The translations under genes and the position numbers were made by a program. DNA of 64,000 nt from Anaerolineaceae bacterium (GTDB lineage: Bacteria > Chloroflexota > Anaerolineae > Aggregatilineales > Phototrophicaceae), in assembly GCA_002699585.1 (NCBI GenBank), contig PABP01000009.1, forward strand, positions 1-64,000, read 5' to 3'. The notes beneath the pieces were generated by a model. That model ran no database searches. It saw only the letters and a program-made list of their open reading frames with translations, and was not told the DNA's origin. Every line of letters begins with the position of its first letter. Positions within the stretch are counted from its first letter, which is position 1. Shown piece after piece: positions 52,671 through 62,747 of the stretch.

Positions 52671-55600
52671 ATGGATCTTTTCGCTACGCTCATCCTAATC
52701 AGTATCATGACCCTCATCGGCATTGGCCTCTGGGTCTGGCAGCGTGAACGCCTGCGCGGCGACCCCATGCTGGAAGACCTGATGACGGAGATTCCGTTGC
52801 CGACCAGCGAGGCCAGCTCGGCGGTGCTGGTGGCGACAGCTCACGGCCAGATCATCCACGTCAACGATGTGGCCCAGGATTGGTTGCAGCTCGAAGGCGT
52901 CAATCCTAACATTGAGTTGATAGCCCGTCTGGCCCAACCGAGTGATAACTTCCTCAATCTGTGGGCTGGTAACGGCCATTCCTCCTTCCAACTGCGGGAC
53001 CGATGGGTGGATGCCATCACCCACAAAATTCCTTCGCCAGAGGGCACGCGCATCATCATGATTATGCGCGACCTCAAAGCGGCGGCCCCCGGTACGGACA
53101 TTATGGACATGGGCCAGGCCATGCGCATCATCGACGACATTGGCGAAATCGCCGCTGCCGAGATGAGCATCAACCAGACGACGCAGGTCGTGCTGGAAAT
53201 TTTGCGTAAGCGCCTGGAGATGGACGCGGGCGAAATCTGCCTGTGGGATGCTGACGAAGAGAAGCTGGTCCAGCGCAGTTGGATCGGCGATTCGCGCTAT
53301 CTGCTGACTATCGCTGAAATGGGCGGCGCGTACCCGCTGGGGCATGGTGTCGCGGGCTGGGTGGGCAAACAACGTCGCCCGCTGCTGATACATGGCGAGC
53401 ATGACATCGTCAGCTTGCAAGTCATGATGGAAAACAACCCGTACCGCAGTGCGGTTTCTGTGCCGTTGATGCTCTCCGACGAGTTCCAGGGTACGCTGAC
53501 GCTCTTCAGCGAGTATACCGGGACTTATAACGACTCCCATGTGGCTTTGCTGCAATCCGTTGGGCGCACCATCAGTCAGACAATTCGCACTTCGAAGCTG
53601 TACACGATGCAAGAGTCGCGCATCCGTGATATCGCCAGCGTGCAGGAATTGGCCCAACGCGGCGAGCATATGGCCGATAGTGCCACGATCTTCCAGGCAT
53701 TGACGGCCCGTATTGCCAAACTCATGAAGGCCCAGATCACGGGCGTCTTTTTGTACGAGCCGGATCGGCAGATGCTGATCCCACAAATGCCGTTTCATGG
53801 CATCCCGAATAACGTCGCCCAGTTGATTGCCATTCCGCTGCAAGAGGATACCCCGCAGCGCGACATCTGGGAGCGGCAACCCTATTGGGTGACGAATGAT
53901 GCCAGCGAAGACCCGTTCATCGAAGCAATGGGCTTGCGGCCCATTATCGACCTGGCGGGTATCACAACGGCTGGCTTGTTCCCGCTGTCTGTAGGTGGGG
54001 CGCGTATTGGTATGCTGGCCGTCAACAACATGCGTTCCGGCAATTTTTCCGCGGCAGATATTGACAGCATGGGCGTTTTGGCGACCCAGGCGGCTATCGT
54101 TGTGGAAAATCTGCGCCTGTACGAAGCCGAGCGCCGCATTGATAGCGAGCTGGTCGGTTTGCAGGAGATGACCGAAGCCATCGGCGCGCTGCCACAGGGT
54201 GGTGCTTTCTACAACGAAGTGAATACCCGTATTGCCCGCCTGATGGGCGTGTCGATGTCTGGTATTTTGCGCTTTGATGAGCAGGAAGAGGCCCTCATTG
54301 CCGAGCTGCCTTTCTTCGGCGTTGAGGACGACATGGTACGTCTGTATCGCATTCCGCTGCCCCAGAACTCGATCATGGAGGAGTTATGGAGCGACGAAGA
54401 CGTCTGGTACAGTAACCGTATCGAAACCGATCCGCTGGTCTTCAAAGCGGGCTTGGACCAGATTGCGGAAGCTATCGGCATCAAGCAGACGTTGATTGCT
54501 GTCATGAATGTGGCTGGGCGGCGTTCTGGCGTAATTCAGCTATCGAACAAGGTTGATGGCACCGACTTCAACGACAATGATGCGCGTTTGGCCCGTATTT
54601 TAGCGACCCAGGCCGGCGCTATCATTGAAAATGCACGCCTGTATCAGGAAGTCCAGCGCCGTGCGGACCAGTCGGAAAGCTTGCGTCGCGTGGTCGAACT
54701 GGCCTCTAGCGTGCTGACCTCCGATGATTCGCTCGAACCTATGCTTGCCGCTATTGCGCAAGTGGTTGCCAGTGAGCTTGTCTTTATTTCCGTATTGGAC
54801 CAGGCTGATGGCCGCTTGATTACCTACCCGCGCTGGTCCTACGGATATGACCTGCGCGAACCGGTCATCATTGATGCCGATTCGCCCGATTTTGAATATA
54901 CGATTGCTATGTCAGGTCGTCCGTTCGTGAGCAATACGGTGCTCAGCGAAGAAAGCATTTTGCCTTCTTATCAGCGTGTGGCTGATCGCTACGACATTCG
55001 TAAGATGATGCTGGTGCCGTTGATGGTGGGTGATCGCAGCCTGGGCGAGGTAGGCGTCGGCAATCCGACCGATGGGCGGGATTATGCCCTGGAAGACGTC
55101 GATCAATTGCAATCGGTCGCGGTGCAAATTAGCTCGGCTGTGGAGCGTCTGCTGCTCTACCGGGCGACAGGTGAAAACCTGCGCCAGCGTATGGATGAGC
55201 TAGATTCTATTGCGCGCATCAGTAACGCCCTAACGGAAACGGTCGATCTCAACCATGTGATCGAGGTCATCTGCAATGAAATCAAGCTGGCCGCGCATAT
55301 TGTTGGTTGTAGCGTGGCGCTGGTCTACCCAGAAGATCGCTGGCGTTCCCCGGATCGTCCCCGTATGGATAAGCGCATCGGCGATCTGGTCGGGAGTGGC
55401 CTGTCCAGCTTGGAAGTCGATGCCATCCTTGATTACAGCGAACCGCTGGTCATCGCGGATTATGAAACCAGCGAATACGATGCGCTGCCCGGTACGGCCC
55501 GGTCAGCAGCTGTTGTCCCGATTTTCTACCTCAATCAGAAAATTGGCGTGCTGCACGCTTATGATACCCAGCCCAATCGCTTCGACGAGCAGGCCATTGG

Positions 55601-58600
55601 CTTCTTGTTGACGATGGCAGCTAAGGCAGCCCAGGGCTATCAAAATGCTGAAAACCGCCGTGAGCAGGAAGAACGCAGTCTGCGCCTGCAACAGCGTGTT
55701 GGCCAATTGAACCGTATCTTCGAGTTGGGCCAGTTGATTCATACGGGCACCGATCCGATTGACATCATGGAAGCGATTGTCTACAGCGTCCAGAGTAGTG
55801 CCGCCTTCGACATCGTGATTGCGCTGCTCAACAACCCCAAGACGCACATGCTGCGCCGAGTGGCCAACGTGGGTATGCCCGTTCATGCCTTCATTGATTC
55901 CAAACAGTACGAAATTAGTGTGGCGTCCTTCAACGATGCCATGAAGCCGGAGTACCAGATTGCTGGTTCGATGGATTCCTACTTTTTCCCGATGGAGCGC
56001 TCGCCAGAATGGTACACCGAGGAAATGCGTGCGCTAGCGACATCGTTCGACAGCAGCCGCTCACTGGATGGGCTAACGTCCAATGCGTGGCGCGATGGCG
56101 ATATGCTGGTCGTGCGCATCAGCGGGCATGGTGATGACATCATCGGCGCGCTGGTGCTGGACCGACCTTATAACAACCAGCGGCCTGACCGCAGCGTGGC
56201 CGAAGTGCTGGAAATTTTCGCGCATCAAGCCTCTTCAATGGTGGAAAATACGCGCCTGTTCATGGAAAGTGAGCGCAGTGCCCAGCTAGAAGCCCAACTC
56301 AATGACATCCTGAATGCCGTTGCCAGTTCGCTGGAACTGCCGCAAATCGCCAGCGCAATTGCTAAGGGCATCACCGATATGGTGCCGTTGATGAACCTCG
56401 ATCTGGTCATCAACAATGAGGAAACAGGCGGCTTCGATGCGATCAATGCGATGCCTGATGGTGGGGGACAGTTCAGACTGGTACGCGAAGAGTTGCTCTC
56501 TTTGCAGGATACTGCCCTGGGCAACGTCTATGAAGGCCGTCGTGACCAGCTTTATCTGGCGGATGCCGATACCGATGTGGCCTTCGACGACCTGTCACGT
56601 TGGCAGGCGGCTGGCGAACAGGCGAGTTTGCTGCTGCCGTTGCTGGCAGGTGGTGAAAACCTGGGTGTGCTGCATATTGGCCTGTCGGATACGACCAGCC
56701 TCACGCCGGAAATTCGCCAATTGTTGATGCGTATGGCCCGCCTCGTCGCGGGTAGTATCCAGAACGCGCGCCTGTTCAACCAGGCGGTGAACTTGCAAAT
56801 CCTGACCAGTTCTGTAGTGGAATCCATCCAGCAGGGCATTATCGTGCTGGACCAGGTGGGTAACGTTATCAACTTCAATGACTTCATGCGCCAGCATTAC
56901 AACTGGGAAGTCAGGGAATTAGATCGTCACCTGTTTGATTACAGCCCGGAATGGGAAGGCTTCATGCAAGAGGAGCTGCGCAGCGTGCTGCAAGACGGCA
57001 TCCCGCGTGAACTCATTGAGCAGGCCTCCCCACGCGACAACGAAAACAACCTTGTTCGCAATTATTACCTGTACCCGCTGCGTTCCGGCGAAGATATTCG
57101 TGGCGCGGTGCTGCTGGTGGAAGACATCTCCGAGCGCGCTGAACTGGAAAAAGCGATTGAATCCCGCGCGAACCAGCTTGCTGCCCTGACGGAAGTCTCT
57201 ACGCGCATTACGGCATCCCTGGAACGCGACGAAGTTATCCAGATGGCGATTGACGAAATCGGCTGGATTATCCCCAGTGATGCGGTGTCGTTGTGGCGGC
57301 GTATCGGCTCCTTTATGACGCTGGAACACTATACAGGCATCGAGGGCGAGCCGCAGGTTGGTATGCGCGTCCTGATTCGTGAAGTTGAGCGCTTCAACGA
57401 CATGGTCGAGCATCACCATGCCGTATCCCATACTAGCGAAGAACCATTGGCTTTCAACGAATTACCCGGTGACGAAGACGACGTGCGTAGCTGGCTGGGC
57501 GTGCCGCTCATCAGCCAGGGGCATGTTTCCGGCGCGCTGGTGCTGACTGGCCATCAAGCGGATATGTTCGATGCCCGTGCTGAGCAGCATGTGGCTAGCG
57601 CCTTTGCCAGCCAGGTGGCGATTGCCCTCGCTAATGCTGACCTGTTCGAGCAGACCTTTGAACGTACCAATGAAATGGGCATCATGCTGGAAGCCGCTCA
57701 GGCGACGTCCCTGACGCGCGACCTGGCACAGGTGTTTGAAACGGTCGCTGAGCTGCTCTTCAATGCCCTGGATATGGCCGAATGTGCCATCATGATCTGG
57801 GACGAAATTGACGACGAGATGGTCGTGCAGTTCAGCCGGACCCGTGATGAGAGCGTGGCACCGTCCATCTACGAGGGCGATTCCTTCACCGCGTCAGAGT
57901 TCCCGGCCCGTGAGCATGCTATCAAGATGCGCGAAGTGGTCGTTGTCATGGATGTGGAGGACGAAAGCGGCGACCCGATTTACCCAACTGAGTTGGGTGA
58001 ACTGCGCAGCGCAGGCTTTACGGTGCGTATGCTGGTGCCGTTGATCGTCACTAACCGGCCTATCGGCCTGATTATGTTGCAGCAAAATGCCGAGCATCCT
58101 GAGCAGGGTGTTTCCCAACAGAAGATGCGTCTGGCGCGTGCCCTGGGCTTGCAGGTGGCGGCAGCTATTGAAAATGCGCGCCTTTCCAACGAAACGCACA
58201 TTCGCTTTGAAGAACTGCTGACGATCAATGCGCTCAGTCAGGCGGTTTCGGCTACGCTGAACCTCAACGACATGCTGCCGATGGTCCGCGACCAACTGCC
58301 GACGGTAACAGGCGCCGAGGAAATGTATCTGGCGCTGTACGATGAAGAAACCAATCGCATTACGTTCCCGATGGCCGTGCGTGGCCGCGAGTCTTTCAAT
58401 ATCCCATCGCGCGAGTTGGGCGATGATGAAGTCTCCTATGTCATCAAGCATGGTCGCTCGTTGAACCTGGGCGCGGATTACTTCAGTATCGACCAGATTC
58501 GGAAGAACCTGGGCATCGAAACCAGCGAACCAGACGCCCTCAGTTACCTGGGTGTGCCGCTGAGTGTGGGCAAAAATGTGCTCGGCGCGTTGGCCATTCG

Positions 58601-60491
58601 GGATACCCATCGCAAGCAGGCGTTCAATATCAATGCTGAACGGGTGCTTGCGACCGTTGCTTCCCAGTTGGCGGCTGCGATCCAGAATGCGCACCTGTAC
58701 GAGCGCGTCCAGGCCAGTGCGGCTTCCCTGGAAAATATCGTCGCTGAACGGACGGACGAACTGGAAACCGAGCGTGACCGTCTGGATACACTGTATCAGA
58801 TTACATCTGAGTTGACCCGTACTCTCGACATGGAACAACTGCTGGACCGTGCTCTGGGTATGGTGAGTAAAGCCGTTGGCGCATCCGATGGCGTGATTAT
58901 CCTGCTCGATCCTTCCACGGATGGCCTTTCTACGCGCGCTTGGCTGGACCCAGGTACGATCTACCAGTCTGATGATGGCAAGACCATGCATGCTGCTGAA
59001 ACACTGGCGACCTGGCTCATCATCCAGAACGAACTCAACGAGCCGATTGTGCTGGTCGAAGACCTGTCCGAAGAAGATTATTGGGATGCTTCGCTGCCGC
59101 ATGCGGATCAGTTCCAGAGCGCGATGGCTGTCATTCTCGAAAACAACGACGAGCCGGTCGGCGTGATGGTGCTCTTGAGCACCGATCTGGGGGCATTTGA
59201 TGACAACCACCTTAAGTTGCTGGTTCCGGCAGCTAATCAGGTGGCGGCGTCCATCAACAGTGCCGATCTCTACCAGCTCATCCGCGATCAGGCGGCTCGT
59301 TTGGCCAATCTGGTCCGGCAGGAAAAAGAGACATCACAGCGTAGTAACGCCGTTCTTGAATCCATCGCTGATGGCGTGATGCTGGCGGATGCTTCTGGTC
59401 GCATTGTGTCGTTCAACGCTGCGGCTGAACGCATCCTGCGTATCAAACGTCACGAAGCGGAAGGCCAGCTTGTATCGACATTGGCGGGCCTGTACGGTTC
59501 ATCGGCTGCCCGCTGGTCGGACATGATCGAAAACTGGTCGGCGCAGATGGAAGGCCGCGAACTGTCCGATGGTGATACCTACTTCGCTGAACAGCGCATC
59601 GAACTGGGCAACCGCGTCATCAGCGCGGCGATTGCCCCAGTGGCGATGGAAGGCGGCGACCTGCTGGGTACCGTGTCCGTGTTCCGTGACATCACCCGCG
59701 ACGTTGAAGCCGACCGCATCAAGAGCGAATTCATCGAAAATGTCTCGCATGAATTCCGTACGCCACTGACGCCCATCAAGGGCTATACCGACTTGCTGCT
59801 GCAAGGGGCGACGGGTGTACTCAATGATTCTCAGCACAACATGATCGGCGTCATCAAGGACAACGTCGAACGTCTGACAGCTTTGGTCGATGACGTGTTG
59901 AATATTGCCCAACTGGACCGCTCCGGTATGTTGGCGCTGGTACAAGAAGCGGACGTGAAGCAGATTGTGCACAATGTCCCTCGTGCCATTTCCGAGCGGC
60001 CTGCGAATGTCGCCAAACAAATTGATTTGACCGTCGATGTGGCCGATGATGTGCCACTCATCCACGCTGACCATGACCGCCTGGAGCAAATCCTCAGCAA
60101 CTTGTTGGATAACGCCTATAAGTTCACTCGCAGTGGGGGTGAGATTGCTGTCAAAGTCGAGCGCGAAAACGACGACCACATCCTGCTGAGCGTGGCCGAT
60201 ACGGGCGTGGGCATCCCGGAAGAATTCTATGATCGTATCTGGAACCGCTTCGAGCGGTATGAGCAGCACGCGCTGGAAATGGAAGTCTCCGGTACGGGCC
60301 TGGGCCTGCCGCTCGTCAGGGAGTTGGTGACGATGCACGGTGGTGAAATCTGGTTCGAGTCTGAAATCGATAAGGGCACGACTTTCTTCGTGCGCCTGCC
60401 CGTTGACCAACCGGGCTATCGCCGCCTGTTAGGTGAGCAGCACTCGGGTGCAGTCGTCAAAGATGCCCCGGAATCGATGGTAGGCGACTAG
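52671..60491 (+). CDS. giant multi-GAF sensor histidine kinase
   Basis: A 2606-aa hybrid-free histidine kinase. One N-terminal membrane helix (1-23) is followed by a PAS-like domain (45-130), then by my reading eleven GAF domains, interrupted by a PAS (about 1380-1500), and a last PAS (about 2220-2345) with coiled-coil linkers. The HisKA box SHEFRTPLTPIKGY has H2360, with an HATPase domain carrying LLDNAYKF, VADTGVGIPEE and GTGLGLPLVREL. No receiver is attached. GAF domains bind cyclic nucleotides, haem, bilins or small ligands; a bilin Cys is not obvious here. The kinase is flanked by receiver genes (51686 and 60545), its likely phosphoacceptors. Size is far above the family norm. Confidence 0.92.
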   Translation: MDLFATLILISIMTLIGIGLWVWQRERLRGDPMLEDLMTEIPLPTSEASSAVLVATAHGQIIHVNDVAQDWLQLEGVNPNIELIARLAQPSDNFLNLWAGNGHSSFQLRDRWVDAITHKIPSPEGTRIIMIMRDLKAAAPGTDIMDMGQAMRIIDDIGEIAAAEMSINQTTQVVLEILRKRLEMDAGEICLWDADEEKLVQRSWIGDSRYLLTIAEMGGAYPLGHGVAGWVGKQRRPLLIHGEHDIVSLQVMMENNPYRSAVSVPLMLSDEFQGTLTLFSEYTGTYNDSHVALLQSVGRTISQTIRTSKLYTMQESRIRDIASVQELAQRGEHMADSATIFQALTARIAKLMKAQITGVFLYEPDRQMLIPQMPFHGIPNNVAQLIAIPLQEDTPQRDIWERQPYWVTNDASEDPFIEAMGLRPIIDLAGITTAGLFPLSVGGARIGMLAVNNMRSGNFSAADIDSMGVLATQAAIVVENLRLYEAERRIDSELVGLQEMTEAIGALPQGGAFYNEVNTRIARLMGVSMSGILRFDEQEEALIAELPFFGVEDDMVRLYRIPLPQNSIMEELWSDEDVWYSNRIETDPLVFKAGLDQIAEAIGIKQTLIAVMNVAGRRSGVIQLSNKVDGTDFNDNDARLARILATQAGAIIENARLYQEVQRRADQSESLRRVVELASSVLTSDDSLEPMLAAIAQVVASELVFISVLDQADGRLITYPRWSYGYDLREPVIIDADSPDFEYTIAMSGRPFVSNTVLSEESILPSYQRVADRYDIRKMMLVPLMVGDRSLGEVGVGNPTDGRDYALEDVDQLQSVAVQISSAVERLLLYRATGENLRQRMDELDSIARISNALTETVDLNHVIEVICNEIKLAAHIVGCSVALVYPEDRWRSPDRPRMDKRIGDLVGSGLSSLEVDAILDYSEPLVIADYETSEYDALPGTARSAAVVPIFYLNQKIGVLHAYDTQPNRFDEQAIGFLLTMAAKAAQGYQNAENRREQEERSLRLQQRVGQLNRIFELGQLIHTGTDPIDIMEAIVYSVQSSAAFDIVIALLNNPKTHMLRRVANVGMPVHAFIDSKQYEISVASFNDAMKPEYQIAGSMDSYFFPMERSPEWYTEEMRALATSFDSSRSLDGLTSNAWRDGDMLVVRISGHGDDIIGALVLDRPYNNQRPDRSVAEVLEIFAHQASSMVENTRLFMESERSAQLEAQLNDILNAVASSLELPQIASAIAKGITDMVPLMNLDLVINNEETGGFDAINAMPDGGGQFRLVREELLSLQDTALGNVYEGRRDQLYLADADTDVAFDDLSRWQAAGEQASLLLPLLAGGENLGVLHIGLSDTTSLTPEIRQLLMRMARLVAGSIQNARLFNQAVNLQILTSSVVESIQQGIIVLDQVGNVINFNDFMRQHYNWEVRELDRHLFDYSPEWEGFMQEELRSVLQDGIPRELIEQASPRDNENNLVRNYYLYPLRSGEDIRGAVLLVEDISERAELEKAIESRANQLAALTEVSTRITASLERDEVIQMAIDEIGWIIPSDAVSLWRRIGSFMTLEHYTGIEGEPQVGMRVLIREVERFNDMVEHHHAVSHTSEEPLAFNELPGDEDDVRSWLGVPLISQGHVSGALVLTGHQADMFDARAEQHVASAFASQVAIALANADLFEQTFERTNEMGIMLEAAQATSLTRDLAQVFETVAELLFNALDMAECAIMIWDEIDDEMVVQFSRTRDESVAPSIYEGDSFTASEFPAREHAIKMREVVVVMDVEDESGDPIYPTELGELRSAGFTVRMLVPLIVTNRPIGLIMLQQNAEHPEQGVSQQKMRLARALGLQVAAAIENARLSNETHIRFEELLTINALSQAVSATLNLNDMLPMVRDQLPTVTGAEEMYLALYDEETNRITFPMAVRGRESFNIPSRELGDDEVSYVIKHGRSLNLGADYFSIDQIRKNLGIETSEPDALSYLGVPLSVGKNVLGALAIRDTHRKQAFNINAERVLATVASQLAAAIQNAHLYERVQASAASLENIVAERTDELETERDRLDTLYQITSELTRTLDMEQLLDRALGMVSKAVGASDGVIILLDPSTDGLSTRAWLDPGTIYQSDDGKTMHAAETLATWLIIQNELNEPIVLVEDLSEEDYWDASLPHADQFQSAMAVILENNDEPVGVMVLLSTDLGAFDDNHLKLLVPAANQVAASINSADLYQLIRDQAARLANLVRQEKETSQRSNAVLESIADGVMLADASGRIVSFNAAAERILRIKRHEAEGQLVSTLAGLYGSSAARWSDMIENWSAQMEGRELSDGDTYFAEQRIELGNRVISAAIAPVAMEGGDLLGTVSVFRDITRDVEADRIKSEFIENVSHEFRTPLTPIKGYTDLLLQGATGVLNDSQHNMIGVIKDNVERLTALVDDVLNIAQLDRSGMLALVQEADVKQIVHNVPRAISERPANVAKQIDLTVDVADDVPLIHADHDRLEQILSNLLDNAYKFTRSGGEIAVKVERENDDHILLSVADTGVGIPEEFYDRIWNRFERYEQHALEMEVSGTGLGLPLVRELVTMHGGEIWFESEIDKGTTFFVRLPVDQPGYRRLLGEQHSGAVVKDAPESMVGD

Positions 60492-60544
60492 AACTCTTGG
60501 CTGAGCCTGTCTATATGAATTTGACCTGTGAGAGGGAGTAAACA

Positions 60545-60922
60545 TTGGCACACATTCTCATTGCAGAAGATGAGCGCGACATCCGCGAATTGGTAGCGTT
60601 TACCCTGGGATTTGCCGGACATAAGGTATCCCAGGCGGCCAATGGGGAAGAAGCGGTCAGCATGACGACCCAGCTTAAGCCTGATCTCGTCCTGACCGAT
60701 GTCCGTATGCCCAAAATGACGGGCTATGATGTCTGCTCTGCGATCAAAAAGAACGATGTGACCAAACATATCCCGGTGGTGATTCTGTCTGCGAAAGGGC
60801 AGGATGAAGAAAAGGAACTGGGTAAAACGTCTGGGGCCGATGACTACATCCTGAAGCCCTTCGCGCCGGATGAACTCCAACGGCGTGTGGCGGAAATCCT
60901 CCAGCGCCTGAGCACGACCTGA
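60545..60922 (+). CDS. single-domain response regulator
   Basis: A 125-aa receiver protein: acidic pocket E8/D9, phospho-acceptor D52 (LTDVRMPKMTG), switch Ser/Thr in ILSAKG and K104 (ILKPF). No output domain, so it works as a phosphate relay or by protein contact, as CheY/DivK do. The start is TTG, with AGAGGGAG six bases upstream making this the credible choice. It lies 53 bases after the giant kinase and is presumably one of its targets. Confidence 0.9.
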   Translation: MAHILIAEDERDIRELVAFTLGFAGHKVSQAANGEEAVSMTTQLKPDLVLTDVRMPKMTGYDVCSAIKKNDVTKHIPVVILSAKGQDEEKELGKTSGADDYILKPFAPDELQRRVAEILQRLSTT

Positions 60923-60956
60923 TGGCCTAGCCGGGTCTGCTCAATCAATAGACAAT

Positions 60957-60984
60957 GTGCAATAGATAGCGTGCAATAGATAGC
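60957..60984 (+). repeat. tandem 14-mer, two perfect copies
   Basis: GTGCAATAGATAGC occurs twice in a row (60957-60970, 60971-60984), between the receiver and alpha/beta hydrolase genes. A partial third copy (GACAATGTGC) precedes it. Confidence 0.75.
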
Positions 60985-61019
60985 GACTTGCGATACGTAA
61001 ATTGCGGTGAGTGCAACCG

Positions 61020-62042
61020 ATGAGTGCAACGATTATTGAGGATGATTTGATTCATTATGAGCGCCTCGGACGGGGACGTCCGGTGCTCTTGCTGCATGGC
61101 TGGATTGGGTCCTGGCGTTATTGGATCCCTTTGATGCAGCAGCTCCACCTCAGATATACAGTCTATTCCATTGATATGGTTGGCTTTGGCGATAGCGCCA
61201 AAAACCCGGCGCGTTACTCCGTCGATGCCCAGGTCGCGGTCTTAGAAGCCTTCATGGAGAAGATCGGTATTCCGAAAGTGGCCGTGATTGGGCATGGCCT
61301 GGGAGCGATGGTTGCGACCCGCTTTGCCCTCAAGCAGCCGACAAAAGTAGCGCGCTTGTTATTGGCCAATGCGCCTTTGTTTGATCCAGGTGATTTGAAT
61401 GAGCGCACACCTGCCGGACAGCGCATTATGCTGACCCAGCGTGACCGCTATTCGCTGGCGCCCCAGATTGACGAAGAAGACGCCGACCAGACGGTGGCAT
61501 CACCTACATTCACCGACCCGACTGTGCCCAGCCGCGCGGGTGGGGCATCGGCCCTGAATCCAGAAGCGATTGCAGAGCGCGCTCGGTCGATGGCTAACCA
61601 CAGTGCCAACAAGCGCAACAAGCTCAAAGACCTGTTCGAAGGCAAGTCCTTCGATGATTTATTGGGGCGCTGCTTCAAACGCACGGAGCCAGAATACGAC
61701 AAGCTTAAAGTCGATGTCGATAAGGCCGATGACCGTGCTTTGCAAGAGAGCATTAGCCAATTTGATGCTGGGAGCATGCTCGATAGCTTGCGTCAGATCA
61801 CCGCGCCGGTGGCGATTGTACACGGTGATGATGACCCGATTATCCCGCGCCCCTCGGATGAGGTCTGGCATTATCTGACATTGGGAAAAGAAGATATGTG
61901 TGTACCCATTCCGCTGGAGGGCGTGCGTCACTTCCCCATGTTGGAGCACGAGAGCTTCTCGCGGTTGACCAACGACTTTTTGGAAGCAACTGACCTGACC
62001 AAGCTCGAAGTCCGTGAGCGCTGGCGTCGTCGCAGCCGCTAG
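61020..62042 (+). CDS. alpha/beta-hydrolase paralogue lacking the catalytic serine
   Basis: A 340-aa protein with the alpha/beta-hydrolase fold and clear similarity to the product of 47749-48603 (IHYERLGRGRPVLLLHGWIGSWRYW). The nucleophile elbow, GHSMGG in the paralogue, is GHGLGA here, so residue 93 is Gly (codon GGC) and the nucleophile is gone. Acid (GDDDPII) and base (VRHFPMLEH) are kept. It also has a 45-residue low-complexity insert (about 158-205). A binding or regulatory role is likely. ATG at 61020 is used; a GTG lies three codons upstream. Confidence 0.86.
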   Translation: MSATIIEDDLIHYERLGRGRPVLLLHGWIGSWRYWIPLMQQLHLRYTVYSIDMVGFGDSAKNPARYSVDAQVAVLEAFMEKIGIPKVAVIGHGLGAMVATRFALKQPTKVARLLLANAPLFDPGDLNERTPAGQRIMLTQRDRYSLAPQIDEEDADQTVASPTFTDPTVPSRAGGASALNPEAIAERARSMANHSANKRNKLKDLFEGKSFDDLLGRCFKRTEPEYDKLKVDVDKADDRALQESISQFDAGSMLDSLRQITAPVAIVHGDDDPIIPRPSDEVWHYLTLGKEDMCVPIPLEGVRHFPMLEHESFSRLTNDFLEATDLTKLEVRERWRRRSR

Positions 62043-62057
62043 GAAGTACCCTGTTCA

Positions 62058-62735
62058 ATGACGCAACTGAATGAGACGAACATGAAGCGCTGTCTGATTT
62101 TCGCCAATGGCGCACCTAATGATGGCCCGATGGTCCGTGATGTGCTGACATCGGCCCCTGATGCGTTGACAATTGCGGCTGATGGTGGCGCGCGCGTGGC
62201 GGGCTATTTCGGTCGTCGGGTCGATATTGTCATCGGGGATATGGATTCGCTGGAAGAAGATGAAATTCAGCGATTGGCCGTCGCGGGTACGGACATCGTG
62301 CGCTTCCCGGAACATAAAGACGAAACCGACCTGGAATTGGCTCTATTGCGGGCTGCTGATGCTGGTGTGCAATGGATACGCATCATCGGTGGGTTGGGTG
62401 ATCGCTTCGACCAGACCCTGGCTAACGTCTATCTGATGGGGTTGCCCCAACTGGCGGAGCTTGATGTGGCCCTGGTCGCCGGCAAAGAACGACTGTGCCT
62501 GCTCAAACCTGGTTCACATACGTTGCGCGGCGAGGCCGGAGACACGCTATCGTTGATTCCTCTGGGCGGTGATGTCACTGGCGTCACCACCGAGCGCTTG
62601 AGTTATCCGCTCAAAGGGGAGACGCTCTATTTTGGTCCGGCACGCGGCATCAGCAACGTGTTTGATGAGGCTACGTGCCAGGTTTCATTGGTGAGTGGTG
62701 TCTTGCTTGCCGTCCATACCTACGGCAGGGCTTAA
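62058..62735 (+). CDS. thiN: thiamine pyrophosphokinase
   Basis: A 225-aa enzyme that transfers pyrophosphate from ATP to thiamine to make thiamine diphosphate. Hallmarks are all present: the substrate site AADGGA (about 42-47), GDMDSL (about 64-69), the metal site HKDETDLELAL (about 88-98) and GGLGDRFDQTLAN (about 112-124), with the C-terminal beta-barrel ending in a Gly-Ile-Ser-Asn motif. Only 15 bases separate it from the pseudo-hydrolase gene, so the two are co-transcribed. No TPP riboswitch was seen upstream. Confidence 0.92.
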   Translation: MTQLNETNMKRCLIFANGAPNDGPMVRDVLTSAPDALTIAADGGARVAGYFGRRVDIVIGDMDSLEEDEIQRLAVAGTDIVRFPEHKDETDLELALLRAADAGVQWIRIIGGLGDRFDQTLANVYLMGLPQLAELDVALVAGKERLCLLKPGSHTLRGEAGDTLSLIPLGGDVTGVTTERLSYPLKGETLYFGPARGISNVFDEATCQVSLVSGVLLAVHTYGRA

Positions 62736-62747
62736 AGCTAAAAGACC

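Noticed and set aside
62042-62058. TPP riboswitch before thiN
   Set aside because: Only 15 bases separate thiN from the gene before it, so there is no room for the aptamer.
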